The notes: a model not told the origin generated them from the letters alone. A stretch of DNA of 64,000 nt from Todiramphus chloris collaris (GCA_025345505.1 JANVCC010000125.1:1563819-1627818), one strand, 5' to 3'; positions 35,906 through 48,590 are shown, counted from the first letter of the stretch. Numbers and translations are program-made.

Positions 35906-38822
35906 GCAGCCAGAAAACGTGGTTCTTTGAGTAACAACAGATTCAGAGCCTGGCACTGCTCAGGAGATGTTTTATTCCACACTGAGGACAAGGTAAACTA
36001 CTGCTAGGAAGGTATTATACCCCGGAGAGCATTCGTGCAACATGCGTTTAAGGACCCAGGCAAGAGGATATTCTTCTTTGTCTCCTGCAGGAATGGAGGA
36101 GCGAGGCTCTTTCAGAGGGCAATTCAGAACAGAAGCCCAATTTAGGTGCTCTGATTTACCCCTGAGAAAGCTCTTCCTGTTGGTTACAGGGGAAAGCCAA
36201 GGACACAGGGTTCCCAAGTCAGACGCCTATCAACGGCACCACAGTTACATCCATCTAATTAAAACGAGCATGGCTGGGCACTGAAGCCAAGGCATGTTCA
36301 CGTCCATGTCTATACTACAAAACGGTCCTAGCCCCCAAGAAAAGGTGGCTGCTGACCGTGAACACTCCTTGACACATTCTAAATACCCATCTGGGCCCTA
36401 GAAATGTTCCAGGAGAGCATTAGCTTGCCTGGGTCAAACCGTACCAGACACCGGTGCAGATGAGCGCATTACATTGCCCCAGAATCCTTCTGGCCACATT
36501 TACAGTTACTAGTTTAGATACAGCCCATAAATGCCATCCTTAGCTAAGAGCTCTGTCATAAAGATCAAAAGGAGCCTCTTGGGCAAAAATGCTAAATTCA
36601 TTTTATGGTCACCAGTTTTTAAACGCATTCCGTTCAACCACAAAAGTGGGAAAGGGGCTGAGTGCATGGGCAAGAAATGTACCTGGTTTAAGGAGGGACA
36701 GGGGAACTGCAGGGAGTTATGGCACTTGCAAAGCACTTGAAGACTTTTGAAGGTAAAAAAAACCCCAAACAACAACAAAAAAAAACAACCCAAAAGGTTA
36801 AATTCCTGTCCTACAATTTGCTTCCTGTTGACATAAGTGTGAAAAATACTGTTTTTTCCCCTACAACGTGGCAGGCTGTGCTGTGCATTTATGCCACCTT
36901 CTCACCAAGCTTTTCTCTCTTCTCCTTTTGTCATCATCTACTACCTTTTTGATTTCTCACTCCCGTCTGTCCTGTACTCTGCATCCTCATTCCAAAAGGG
37001 ACCATCCTGCACACCAACAGCACAGATGAAGCAACGACGACACAACCCCCACACGCAGGGAACGCGTCCAACAGTCCAAAAGCCCTATGTCCAGGTTGAT
37101 CCCACACTCTAAACCTTAGCCCATCTTCAGATGTCCTCGGAAATTTCCTTGAGAAGCTCCTGAATCTTGGTGAGGACCCATCTTTCTAAGAGATACTCAG
37201 ACTGCAGGAGTCACCGGTAGCCTTTCCCTCTCTAATGCACCCACACAAATGCAAGAAACTCAGTGGATGGCTGAGAGTAGACATATATTGTCAAGGGGAC
37301 TGATGTAATTAGCACCATTTAAGTGAGTAGCATACAGAATTAATTTGCACGTGCTCCCACAGGGAATAAATGGCATTATGGGAACTGTGAATACAGCATC
37401 AGGCCTCGGCACATCCAAGATAATTTGCTTGCGTCTGCCCCGAAACAAATACACAGACTGTGTGCCAAGGAGCTCGTCGGCAAACAGCACAAGGCTTGGA
37501 GGAAAGCAATTAGCAGCTGCAGCTCTCTCCACCCAGGCTGTGAGCTGATTGCTCCTCTGGGGTACAAGTCCATCCCTTTCTCTTGTTGCTTGTCCCACCT
37601 TGGGAAAGAGGTGAAGATTCACCCTGCAAAGAGGGCTTGACTCCAGTGAACCACAGGGTTTTTCCACCAATCATGGCCTTAGCAGAGAAAATGTCATGAA
37701 AATGTCTTCGTGTTGATGACCTACAAAATATTCAACAGGATGACAGGTGGAGTTGAGTCGGAGCACATCCTCCAGGAACCAGCAGCCCCAGCAACAAGTC
37801 CTTCCCCAGGAGCTGCTTTCTGTGCACAGATGACTGACATCACTCCTGATTCAGCTACTGGGCTCCCTGGGACAATTTCAGCTGTGTTCACTGCCTGTAC
37901 TTCATAGCCTGGAGTTAGAAGGGTGCTGCAAGGCTCAGAAAGCTTCCTGCTTGCCCCTCTGTCCTTGACAAAGAACAAGGATCAAAGGTACTACTCACCT
38001 AGCTGCAGAGCGATAAAGGCTCCCGAAAGTGCAGGAAGAAGAGATCAGCACGTGGTGCCTCTCGTGGGATGTAGGTAAGGATGTGGATGGCAACAGAAAG
38101 CACTCCAGGAAGGCTGTCTAATCCACTGACCATCTCATGGCTGCAGAACTGCCAAGCATCCCAAAAATTCCGCTGTTCTCTCTCCTCACTCATGAAGTTT
38201 TTATAAAATAAGGCTTTTTCTCTTCCTGGATTTTGCACCACTGAATATGGGTCATTTCCAATATCCTCCACCGTAATAAACAAATGATTGACTTCTGTGG
38301 TCCATCAGAAGAGCTGAGCTGAAACATCCGTGCTTTGTGCTCCTTTAGAACTAAACAGAACTCCGTACTACATGTGCAAGTGTTGGACTGTAGAAATAGA
38401 AGGGAAAGCATCTCCGCTAACAAGAACAGACCTCTCTTACCTTTTCTCCTAGGCTATAAAACAAGTAATTATGGAAGCAAAATTTTGCCATCAGCAACAG
38501 GGAGATGGAAGCAACAGTAGAAAAAAATTAAATAAATAAAAGGCTAAATCTCTTACAGCAATGGCTGGTTTCAGGATAGACTCCAACGTTGTACAACAAC
38601 ACAAGAGAGAAGGTGGTTTTGTTCCATTTGTTTGGGTTTTTTTTTTTTTCCCAAGTAGCAATTCTGTGTTGGGCCCGTAATTGAAACAACGGAGATCAAA
38701 AATAAACTGGGTTTGAAGCTTCGGTAGGTTGGCTCTCACTTTGTTAAATGGCTATGAAAACAATGGCTTCACCAGAATAACGGTAAGAAATCCAGGTATG
38801 GATCCATTTCTGCTCTGGTTTT

Positions 38823-38860
38823 GTCCTGCTCTGGCAGTGGGGTTGGACTCGATCTTCAGA
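38823..38860 (+). mobile_element. CR1 near-3' fragment without its tip
   Basis: CCTGCTCTGGCAGTGGGGTT followed by GGACTCGATCTT matches the segment 40-80 bp before the CR1 end, in plus orientation. The final ATTCTATG repeat is missing. Confidence 0.75.
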
Positions 38861-38865
38861 TCATC

Positions 38866-39222
38866 AGGCCCTGGGCAGCCTGTTCCAAGGCCTCACCACA
38901 CTCTCAGGAAAGAGATTTTTCCTCATATCCAACCTAAACCTCCCCTGGTGCAACGTAAGCCCATTTCCACTAGTTACCTGGGAGAAGAGACCAACACCCA
39001 CCTCACTCCAGCCTCCCTCAGGGAGCTGCAGAGAGCAAGAAGGTCTCCTCTCAGCCTCCTCTTCTCCAGACTGACCAACCCCAGGTCCCTCAGCAGCTCC
39101 ACTGCCCTTCTCTGAACTCGCTCCAGCACCTCAGTGTCTTTTTTATCCTGTGGTGCCCAAAGCTGAACCCAGTGCCCAGTGCAGGAGCACGATCACTTCT
39201 CTACTGCTGGAAAGCTATTCAT
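38866..39222 (-). mobile_element. CR1 LINE fragment lacking its 3' end
   Basis: Starts inside the element (CCCTGGGCAGCCTGTTCCAA), runs through ATATCCAACCTAAACCTCCC and CTGACCAACCCCAGGTCCCT, and ends near GAGCACGATCACTTCTCTAC. The 3' terminal part is absent, and the left end touches a plus-strand piece of another CR1 subfamily. Confidence 0.92.
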
Positions 39223-39535
39223 GTGAGAACAAGGTACCATCACAAGCTGTTGGCTTTCAGAGACCAGTAAACGTACCAGTTCTGACTTCCACTATGCTAC
39301 AGAATCCAACTGGACAAAGACATTATTCAAGATGGCTGAAGGATGGCAAAATCAAGCCCAGTTCCCGATTCCTTACACGAAAGGAGTTTAAAAGGGTCAT
39401 TGATGTCAACGTTTGGCATCTTTACAGATGTAAGGACCTTTAAAGACTATCTGGGTTTTACAGCTCTCAAACAGACTTTTAAAAAGCCAGGCTGAAAGCA
39501 TCGGGTTCACTTCTGACTTGTTTTTTGAAAGACAG

Positions 39536-39764
39536 AACCATAGAATTGTCAGGGCTGGAAGGGACCTTAAAGATCATCTGGTTCCAACCCCGCTGCCATG
39601 GGCAGGGACCCCTCCCACTAGAGCAGGTTGCTCACAGCCCCATCCAGCCTGGGCTTAAACACTTCCAAGGATGGGGCTCCCACCACCTCTCTGGGCAACC
39701 TGTGCCAGTGTCTCACCAGCCTCATGGGGAAGAAATCTCTAGTTTTAATCCATTCCCCAGACAC
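39536..39764 (-). mobile_element. CR1 LINE 3' fragment with internal deletion
   Basis: Very similar to the 3' parts of the copies at 15205 and 48591 (CCATGGGCAGGGACCCCTCC, CCACCTCTCTGGGCAACCTG). About 31 bp are missing between GGGGAAGAAAT and CTCTAGTTTTAATCC, and the copy stops at CATTCCCC. Confidence 0.93.
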
Positions 39765-40383
39765 AGGTAACTTCAGTGCAATATTAATTTTATCCAAACA
39801 GCCTTGCAGAACTTTATACACATGCCAGTTCCCATGCATGCCACCAGGCCCATCCCTAAGGATGTCTGCATGAGATCTGTGCACTTCATTCCCATGGGCA
39901 CTCAACAGGAGTCTCTCTTCTGAAGCCTAAAAGCAGCTGAAAGAAAAGCAACTAAGTGGAAAGTGCTTCTGAGGGGTTCTGCCCCCTCCTCTCTCCACTG
40001 CACAAAGGATGTTAGAACAGGAGTCTGGAAAGCAAGCATGTGGGGACTATAAATCAAAGCAGGCACAAGCTGAGCTGTTTTCCTTGAGGCAGGTGCACAT
40101 AGTTCACATGCAATCTTCCTCTTCCTTCCCCTGTCTACAGAGTTTATCCCGCTCAGAACCGTCAATCATTCATTTTAAAGGAGAGGGAAAAAAGAGGTCT
40201 GAAATGATTCTTCAGACAAGACAACTCTGTAAGAAGAGAGAATCAACCCAGAATACAAAAGGGAAACAATCCAAGAGACAGGAAGCACACGAGGATGAAT
40301 CAGCAACTAGAGCCCTGCCACTTCTGGATACTGAGGCATTCATTCTCCACTAAGAGCCCATCTAAGCCAGCAAAGCTCCTCTG

Positions 40384-40404
40384 CCATCATCATCATCATC
40401 ATAG
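40384..40404. repeat. Short (CAT)n microsatellite next to a CR1 3' end
   Basis: CATCATCATCATCATCAT, then AGATCATCACAGAATCATCA where the CR1 copy starts; it may be an expanded version of the element's own 3' repeat. Confidence 0.8.
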
Positions 40405-40709
40405 ATCATCACAGAATCATCAAGGTTGGAAACGGCCTTCAAGACCATCAAGTCCAACCGTCTACCCAACATTTTCATGTCCACTAAACCCTGTCCTGAA
40501 ATGCCACATCCAGATGGTTTTTGAACCCCTGCAGGGATGGCAATTCCACCCCCTCCCTGGGCAGCCTGTTCCAAGGCCTCACCACTCTCTCAGCAAAGAA
40601 ATTGTTCCTCATATCCAACCTAAACCTCCCCTGGTGCAACTTCAGCCCATTTCCTCTCATCCTATCACTAGTTACCTGGGAGAAGAGACCAACACCCACC
40701 TCACTACAA
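40405..40709 (-). mobile_element. CR1 LINE 3' fragment
   Basis: Starts GATCATCACAGAATCATCAA, then GGAAACGGCCTTCAAGACCA and TCTCATCCTATCACTAGTTA, ending at CACCTCACTACAAC. Same subfamily as 38866-39222. Confidence 0.92.
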
Positions 40710-40758
40710 CATCCTAGAATGCCCTGGGGTTGGAAGCGACCTCCAAAGTTCATCTTAT
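40710..40758 (-). mobile_element. CR1 3' tip fragment
   Basis: ATCCTAGAATGCCCTGGGGT and GGAAGCGACCTCCAAAGTTC are a second CR1 3' end directly behind the 5' end of the copy at 40405, in the same orientation. Confidence 0.82.
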
Positions 40759-42239
40759 GTCCTGTCTTATCCACTTGCTTGGAACTGAACTATGGTATTC
40801 CTCCACTGGTGTGCCAACAATACGACCCAAGCCTCCACACAAGACATGGCAGGATAAGCTGAGGTTGTGAAAGTGTCAGCTATGCAGCCACCAAAGGAGC
40901 ACCACCATGGGATGCTTCTAGAGAACCTGGAGACTCAGTGCCATTTTACCCATCCTCGTGGGTCCTCTCCAGGGAGCCGAGCACACTGACTCTCTGAAGG
41001 GGAACGTGGTTTGCACTGTTTTTTTTTTTTTTAAACACTATATTAATTAATTATTGGGCATTCTGAACTGAAAGCAGAACTTCTTCTCTTGTCCAAAAAA
41101 AAAAAAAAAAATTCAAAATAAGACATTTTAATACCTCCAAAATGTTTTCCAATCTCTTTCCATCCCCAAAATCCCAGGAAGATTCAGTCTCGATGAATTA
41201 GCATTTTCCTGGCAACAGCCATTTCATTCAGAGGTCCCAAAACCATTTTGAGAGGTGCCTTTTCCTACACAATGTCATGTCTACCAGCCCACGCACGCAG
41301 GGAGGTACGGTGTGGGAGCTGGGTAATTTTATCTGTTGCCAGTTAGGAAAGAGAGATTTGAAATTGATGTTTAAATGAGAAATGAAATAAAAACTTGCAG
41401 GCAGAAGTACAGTATTTCAGCTCGAGAGCTTCTGACGAGTCCTGAAGGACAACTTTCAGCCGTTGCTCATCCTGCACGTTCCTCTACCGCTCTGAGAAGG
41501 AAAGCAGTTTCAGAAAAGCTCTTGGGGACTCAGGAAAGGACAGACTTGCTGTCATCAAACACCTCCGTAGCAGCCTAGCAAAAGAAGCGGTCTGTAGTGA
41601 AACCCAGCTCCAGAAGGTGTCCTTGTGGAATCACTGCACATTTTAAAGCACTAATTCCCATAGGTTTGGTGCTGCTTGTTTTGTTTTAATTTGCAGACCC
41701 CTCATTTTTATTTTTATTTCTTTTTCCCCAAGGATCCTTGGAACCCGAATGTCAAATTTAGGCCAAATAACAATTTCTTTTGGACTTTCTGGTTTGGGGT
41801 TTTTTCCCTTCTGCAGAGCGTATACCGGGGGCTGCTGCATCAGGTGGGGGCTATGTAGTTGTGAAGTGGGACCTCACAGACAGCTCCCCATCCTCGGTCT
41901 GCATCACCCAGCACAGGGATCCTCTGTGATCCTCCCCAGCACTACTCACCACGTCCTTCCCTGGGCCAGCTCACTCCCACTGGCTCCAGCTGAGCACTGG
42001 GTGGACAAAGTCAGGCAGCCTCAGAACCCCAGCTGGTCTACGCCTTTGTGTAGTGCTAAAACAAAGATGATGTACCAAGGAGCCACACAGACACTGGCAA
42101 CCGAGCAAATCCTACTGCTTTAATGCAATTTTTTGTTTATTTTTCCTAGCACGTCTATTACCTCGGATATTGCTCCTCTTTTCTGCATCAGCATAGAAGC
42201 AGAATATACCATACAAACTGTGTAGTCAATACAGAGCAC

Positions 42240-42408
42240 TGGACCAGGCTGTCCAGAGAGGTTGTGGAGTCTCCTCTAGAGATTTTCCAACCCCCCCCGG
42301 ATCTGTTCCTGTGTGACCTGCCCTGGGTGACCCTGCTCTGGCAGGGGGGTTGGACTTGATGACCTTTTGAGATCCCTTCCAATGCCAAACATTCTATGAT
42401 TCTATGAA
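42240..42408 (+). mobile_element. CR1 LINE 3' fragment
   Basis: TGGACCAGGCTGTCCAGAGA, GACCTGCCCTGGGTGACCCT and AACATTCTATGATTCTATGA. Only three bases separate its 3' end from the opposite CR1 starting at 42412. Confidence 0.93.
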
Positions 42409-42411
42409 TAG

Positions 42412-42872
42412 CTAGAATTTCCTAGATTGGAAAAGACCTTTAAGATCCTGTGTGACCTGCTCTAGGCGATCCTGCTCTGGGGGTTGGAAGAGATGATCTT
42501 CCAAGGTTCCTTCCAATCCCCAATATTCTGTGATTCCATGATCATCTAGTCCCATCATTAACCTAACACTGAGAAGACCTTGACTAAACCCTATCCCTCA
42601 GCACTACGTCTACAGGACTCTTAAATCCCTCCAGGGATGGGGACTCAACTATTTCCCTGGGCAAGCTGTTCCAGTGCCCGAGAACCCCTCCAGGAAAGAA
42701 ATTCTTCCTCATATCCAATCTAAACTTCCCTTGGCACAACTTAAGGCCATTTCCTCTTGTTCTGTCACTTGTTACTTGGGAGAACGGACCAACCCCCACC
42801 TGATAAGGTGGTAAGGTCTCCCCTGAGCCTCCTTTTCTCCAAGCTAAACAACCCCAACTCTCTCAGCTGCTC
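42412..42872 (-). mobile_element. CR1 LINE fragment interrupted by a nested CR1
   Basis: The host copy starts TAGAATTTCCTAGATTGGAA and is split after AAGATC at 42447; it resumes ATCTAGTCCCATCATTAACC at 42544 and runs through ATCCAATCTAAACTTCCCTT to CCCCAACTCTCTCAGCTGCT. The inserted part is 42448-42539. Confidence 0.93.
42448..42539 (+). mobile_element. Nested CR1 3' insert with GATC target duplication
   Basis: A 92-bp plus-strand CR1 3' end (CTGTGTGACCTGCTCTAGGC to ATTCTGTGATTCCAT) lies inside a minus-strand CR1. GATC occurs at 42444-42447 and again at 42540-42543; removing the insert and one GATC restores the usual host sequence AAGATCATCTAGTCC. Confidence 0.92.
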
Positions 42873-45800
42873 TTTTACTTATTAGGGAAGTTGCCTATTC
42901 ATTGAGGTTTGGCTTGCACTTCTACATTACCAATGGAGAGGAACAACTGGAAGAGGAGCTAATGTCATCACAGGGACTGGAAGTTACCAGCTACCTTTTG
43001 CAGGCTGGATTCCTCCCGTCTTTAAGAGAGACTTGAGCCTTACCTGAATGTGGTGAAGGTTTGTGCATGCTTACCTGGCCTAACCCACGGAGGTACAGCC
43101 TTGGGCAGTGGATATTTTAAATGCTGACCTAAAGAAGAAATTGTTTCTGGACAAGGATCACAGGAGAATGAGTTTGTGCTCGCAGATGGATATCAGGGCA
43201 CATACTGGGCTGGGACTTTTTATGGGAAGGAACAGTGCTGAAGTCTTCTGCAAGGTTCTGGCTAGCCACATCAAAGCTTTTCATTAGTGCTTTCTGATAA
43301 GATTATAAATATCCTGTATAATTACCTTTAGCTAGAGTGGCCAAAAGCATGAAGTAGCAAGAAGTCCAAATTCATTATAAAAATTGTGCAGAATACACAT
43401 GAAAGGGGAACACAGAGGATGGAAAATAGAGCTAAGGAAGTTAATCCATTTCTTTAAAAAAAGCCAAAAAACTTTTAATAACTCCAAAACACACCTCACA
43501 AAATACACACCACAGCATGGACCCGTTGGCCCTTTGCCACCTTCTACTTCAGAGCAATGGAAACGAGATCCATCAGCTCAGCAAATACCAAGTGGGGTGA
43601 ACAAAGGCCCCACTGCCAGGATTTGTTGGCACCGGCACCATTCCCACGCATAGCCCCACATCCGTATGCCACGTTTAGTCCCAATGTCCCTGCCTGGCAC
43701 CAGAGCCCGGAGCTTTGTCCTCTTCCCCTCCCCGTTTCCTCCTGGGTCTTTCGGAGGCCTGAGCTGTCTGAACCATCCAGGGGGGGTTCTCCTCGCACGC
43801 TGAGCCGACCTCATTGTGCTCTGCCCCAGTGAGCACAACTAATAACCGCGGCTCGCCTCCTTTAATTGAGGCTCTGAATAACCCACAGCAAGCACCAACC
43901 CCTCCAACAAAGGCAGAGCCACCCTCTCCTCCGAGCACAGCTGCCACTCACGCAGCTCTACGCTGGGATGGCACAAAAGCTGGTCTATCTGCACGGAAAG
44001 CAGCTATCATACACCAACAAAACCAAAACCCCAAACCAAACCAGCTACGAGCAAACAGCGGCCAGCTTGAATTCCAGGGAAGTCCCCATGGTGGAGAGCT
44101 TGTCTAGCTTTCCGTGACACCACGCCAGCAGCTTGGCTGAATTATTTTGCCCTGCAACAGGGTTTTCTAAGCAGCCGTGGCAGCTCAGAGGAATGACATA
44201 CATGCCGGTGATGAAAATTTACTGCAAAGTAGAGGGTGTTTTTTTCAGCTCAGAATACAAAACAGATCAGCTTTCCTGCAGGCACTGGTAGGAAAAAAAA
44301 AAAGACTAATTAGTGCTAAGTGTGGAGATAGGCCAACTCTTCTTGCTTACTTATTCATGAAAGTGAAATTAATCTGGATTTACATCAGTGTAAACGACCT
44401 CAGAACGTAGCTGGGTGTTTTGTGTTGCAAAGACCTGTTTGCTGCTGTTGCTGATAGCAAAGAAACTAAGAGCAGCACGGGACACCAGAAATGAAGCACT
44501 ATCCCTAGTGACCAGGGGCTGCTTCTGAAACAGCAATGTGTCCTGTTACAGCTGCTAGCCCCCAAAACTCAGAGACATTCCTGTGAACGGAGATTAATCG
44601 AGGTAAGGATCACACGGAATTCTTGGGGAGCAAAGGAAGGAGTCAGGAAAGGCAGCACGCCTCAAGTTCCCCACAAGGAGAGGTCAAAGACAGCCTTGGC
44701 TTGGTAAAAAGTGAGAAACCCTTATATAGGATACATCGCATTCTTGGCTTTTGCCATGAGGTTACAGAGGTTCTGTATTTCACCGGGGTCCTCATCCCAG
44801 CAACATCTCAGATTAGGCTTCACGGTTCACTGTATGAAAACCTAAATCCACACAGAACATGACACCATGAAGGATGTGCATCAGGACTACTTACAGACAT
44901 GGTATCTGTGCTGCTAAAGGAAAGATGATGACAGAATTCAGGACTAGCTGAGGGAACCCCCAGCTCATGCCCCAAATAGTGTAGAGCAGCCCAATGCTTT
45001 CACACTCAAACATCCCATCTGCTCTACAATGCTCAACACTTCTATGTTTCTACACCAACCCAACTTGTTCTTTGGCCAGGAAGGCAAGAAGGCAGAGCCA
45101 AACTATTCTCTTCACTCTCATTGACCCAAAACCAGGATCCCACATTCCCACTGCCTGTTAGGGAAAGGTTCCTGGCCACGGACTGTGCTATTCCCTGAAC
45201 CACGTCTGGTCATTGCTTAGCATGAGCTCATGAGCACAGAGCGAGCCCATCCCACCAAGTGTCCCATGGGCTATGGTGGGACAGTGCCAGGGCTCAGGTC
45301 TTCTACTGCCAGGGGTGTAGCTTCCAAGGGCCTCTGTTAATACAGCACATCCCCCTGGGTTGCATTTCTCCTTGCTCCACTGTGCATGCCTGTGTAGAGA
45401 CAGGCTCTCCATCACCACTTCTCAGCACAGTCATCCACAGAGAAGGATGCCATATTTGCCTCCATCCCAGAGCTCACTCTGAGCTATCTAGAACATGTAG
45501 GGACGTGGTCAAATTACTCCAACACAAGGACTTAACATATATTTGTCTCCTTTAGGTACCAGTGGTAGCTACTACCGGTAGCTAAAGCTTCACCAGGACA
45601 TTGCCTTAAGCTACGAGTGGTAGCTGTCCTGGAAGACAAGAGGTGACACAGGCAGAATGCCTTTCTGATGACAATGATTACATCCTACAAAGACACTAGA
45701 CCCCTACACGGGCACTTCTTTGGGCAGGATATGCTTTTATACAACATATGGTGCTACAGAAAGAGGGCATTTTTCTCTAGGAAGTAAGACAATGCAGGAC

Positions 45801-47287
45801 TGAATCCTTTCAAAGTTAGTCTTGATCCATCTTGGGTCATTTCTTTCCTAGCCATTCACTAGCCACCGCATCATTAGCTTCACAGCAGAACTCTCTGTCT
45901 TTATAATGACCAGTCTCAAGGTCAGTTCCTCTTGAATTGTTCCATCACTGCCTCTCTGGGAAGCAGACAAGTCAGGGGGAGGAAAATGGACCCAGTGCTC
46001 CTGGTGGGAAAGTGAGAGCTTGCTCTCTGCAGTCATCAACAGCATGACCGTATGGCCTCTTTCCCTGTTAAGTGTTAGATATGTGGCGTTGTTTTCTGTG
46101 CCCATAACTGACTCGGGATTAGTTACTGAGAAACATCTTGGCAGCCTTCCAGGCCACCACGCAAGAAAACCACTCGATTGCCTTACAGACAAACAAAGTC
46201 TTCCATTTGTCTCTAATAATCTCCATTAGAGCACAGTTTGCCTTCTAATCAAATGACACATTTTCTGTTTTTAACTTCATCCCATCTTCTACCCATGCCA
46301 GGGCCAAGATGCAAACAACCCTACACATATAGACACTAAATGTCCCTCTCACCAGGCTCTGAAAGTTTGCAGTCTGAGAAAGACAGGGTCTGGTGGCTCT
46401 TCTGGTAGAAGAAAGCATTAAAGGCAAAACAAAGAGCTTTTTTCAGCTTGCTCTGCCAGTTTCACAGACTTTACAGTTACAGAAAACTATGCCCAGCTTT
46501 AAGGTCTCTTGCACAGGCCATCAGACATCTCTTGTCCCATAGATACCTGCTCGTTTGAAAATTAATCTCTCCTTTCTCAGAAGGAAATGCTGTTAAAGCC
46601 AGCAGCTTGAGGCTGAGCTGAAAAAGCCCACATCTCTTACAGTGGCATCAGCCTGCATTTTGAAGAAGCCAGAGGAACACACTCTACCATCACCTTTGGC
46701 GATCTTGTTCCAGTGATTAATTTATCCTTGGAGTTAGGAAAAACACGTATCTTAGAAGCCCCTAAAGAAGCCACATTTAGTTTCCACTTGCTGGAGGGAT
46801 TCAGACAAGCAGTGGGAGGCTGTAAGCACTATTTTACATAGTGTTTACAGCCTGGTTTGTACCCCAGAAATGATGGTCTGTAAGTGCAACAAGTTCTAAC
46901 ACAGCTGACAGACCCACTGCTTTCATGTTTCCATCCTTCTCCAAAGGCATGATGGGCACTTGTGGTCATATATCCTCATATATTATTCCACGAGTGGTTT
47001 GGGAATTTTACTCATTAGCAATATTAGTGTTTGACGTGGCATGAGTTTTCTAAGCCTGTGCAAGGACATTTACAACCTCAAATAAAAAGGGTAATTTTAA
47101 CCTAAGGTTCAGATTCGGCCCAAAGCAAACAGTGCTACCCTAAACAGAGTGGCAGTCTTGTTCTAAGGAAAGTATATCTTAAACTGCTTCCTTAGACTAG
47201 GACAACTAAAAAAAAAACCCACCGTGTCCATCCTTTTAATCAGAACATGTCACTGAGATCATGTTTCTACAAATATAATAAAGATGA

Positions 47288-47345
47288 CAGGGGGCTTGGA
47301 CTCAGTGATCTCTAGAGTTCCCTTCCAACCCCTAACATTCTATGA
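47288..47345 (+). mobile_element. CR1 3' terminal fragment
   Basis: GGGGGCTTGGACTCAGTGAT, then CCCTTCCAACCCCTAACATT and CTATGAG. A 58-bp remnant. Confidence 0.86.
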
Positions 47346-48253
47346 GAAGCTCCAGAGAGACTATACAGTCCTTTACGCAGACATTGAGAACGTAGAGAAT
47401 GGCAGCATTATCTCTGGGCAGTGAAGTTCTTCTGATGAAGGACCAGGTTCATCCCTGGTCAGAAACAAGTCTGGAATCACGAGGCAGATTCCCACATGGT
47501 GTAACTACTGAGCAAGAATCGATTTGGACCTGTATATAGAAAACAGAGACACAAGAGTAGACTACAGGCACGCCTCCTCTCCTGATTTGAGAGCAGAGCT
47601 GGACAAGCAATAACTAAGGACAGGACAGTGTTTCAGTGGGTCTGTACTGGAGGCAGTACCAGCCCCACGTCCACAGTGCCGTGACCCTCTCGACATCTTG
47701 CACAAGTTTTCATCACCAAGTGTCTGTCCAGACAAACATAAAGCTGCACGTGTAGAACCAGCTGTTTGCATTAACTACTTTATCCATGTAGATAAACTGC
47801 TGAATGTAACTGCTTTTGAATGAATGTTGCTGTGGTGTACCTCACCAGAATCACTTCCTGAGCTGGCCCATTTTAGCTAGGAGTATTGACCTTCAACAGC
47901 TGGATTTCACCTCTTTATGCTTCATCTTTGCTGAAAAGAGTGGCCATAGCAGAACCAGTGTACCCAGCAGGGAGGGTTAAATGCTGCCAAGCAGAATAGT
48001 AGAGGACTAAGCTCTGTCTTGTATTTTCCACTGTGAAAGATAACATGAAACACTTGATGTGATCACCCTAGCGCAGTTCCTCCTCAGCTACACACCCAGA
48101 AGTGTAGGGAAAACCCAACTTAGCATCCAGCCTGACATTTCAGATGGGAGGTGACATAAAAAGTTCAGCCTAACAGCAGGAAAACATCCAGATGCTGTTT
48201 TCTCTTCACTGACTTCAGATTGGCCCTACCAATCCGAGAAGAAATCATCCACA

Positions 48254-48312
48254 ATGTGTACAAAAAAAAAACCCCCAAAAACAACCAACCCCAAACCAAC
48301 ACTGAAAACACA
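48254..48312. repeat. A-rich/ACCC tract
   Basis: AAAAAAAAACCCCCAAAAAC continues with CAACC and ACCAAC variants. Similar tracts occur at about 4570, 35131, 36753, 50770, 54020, 55361 and 55797. Confidence 0.85.
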
Positions 48313-48562
48313 ACAGAAAATACAGAAATTGCTATACAATTATATACACACTGTAGCTCCATGTCTACACTCTCCACTTTCCCATCCAGAATTATATCAT
48401 TAAACATCTACTGCTTTCCTGAAAACTCAGTCTGTACAATTCTGAAATTAGGACACTCCACTCACCCCGTGGGAGCACAGATCCACCCAGCAAGAATACC
48501 ATGTTTAGCCACCCCTGTGGTTTCCACTCCCTACATTTTATTTGCATTTACTGAAAGCAAGC

Positions 48563-48590
48563 ATATATATACATTAAAAATATATATATA
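48563..48590. repeat. TA-rich microsatellite abutting a CR1 3' end
   Basis: CATATATATACATTAAAAAT then ATATATATA directly before the CR1 tip at 48591. Confidence 0.85.

Noticed and set aside
37260..37670. A 136-codon minus-strand frame as a possible extra exon or gene
   Set aside because: No recognisable domain, and collagen XXII has no such segment between the vWA and LamG domains. Kept only as a possible conserved non-coding block.
37999..38283. A 94-codon minus-strand frame
   Set aside because: No family similarity, no matching splice phase with the flanking COL22A1 exons.
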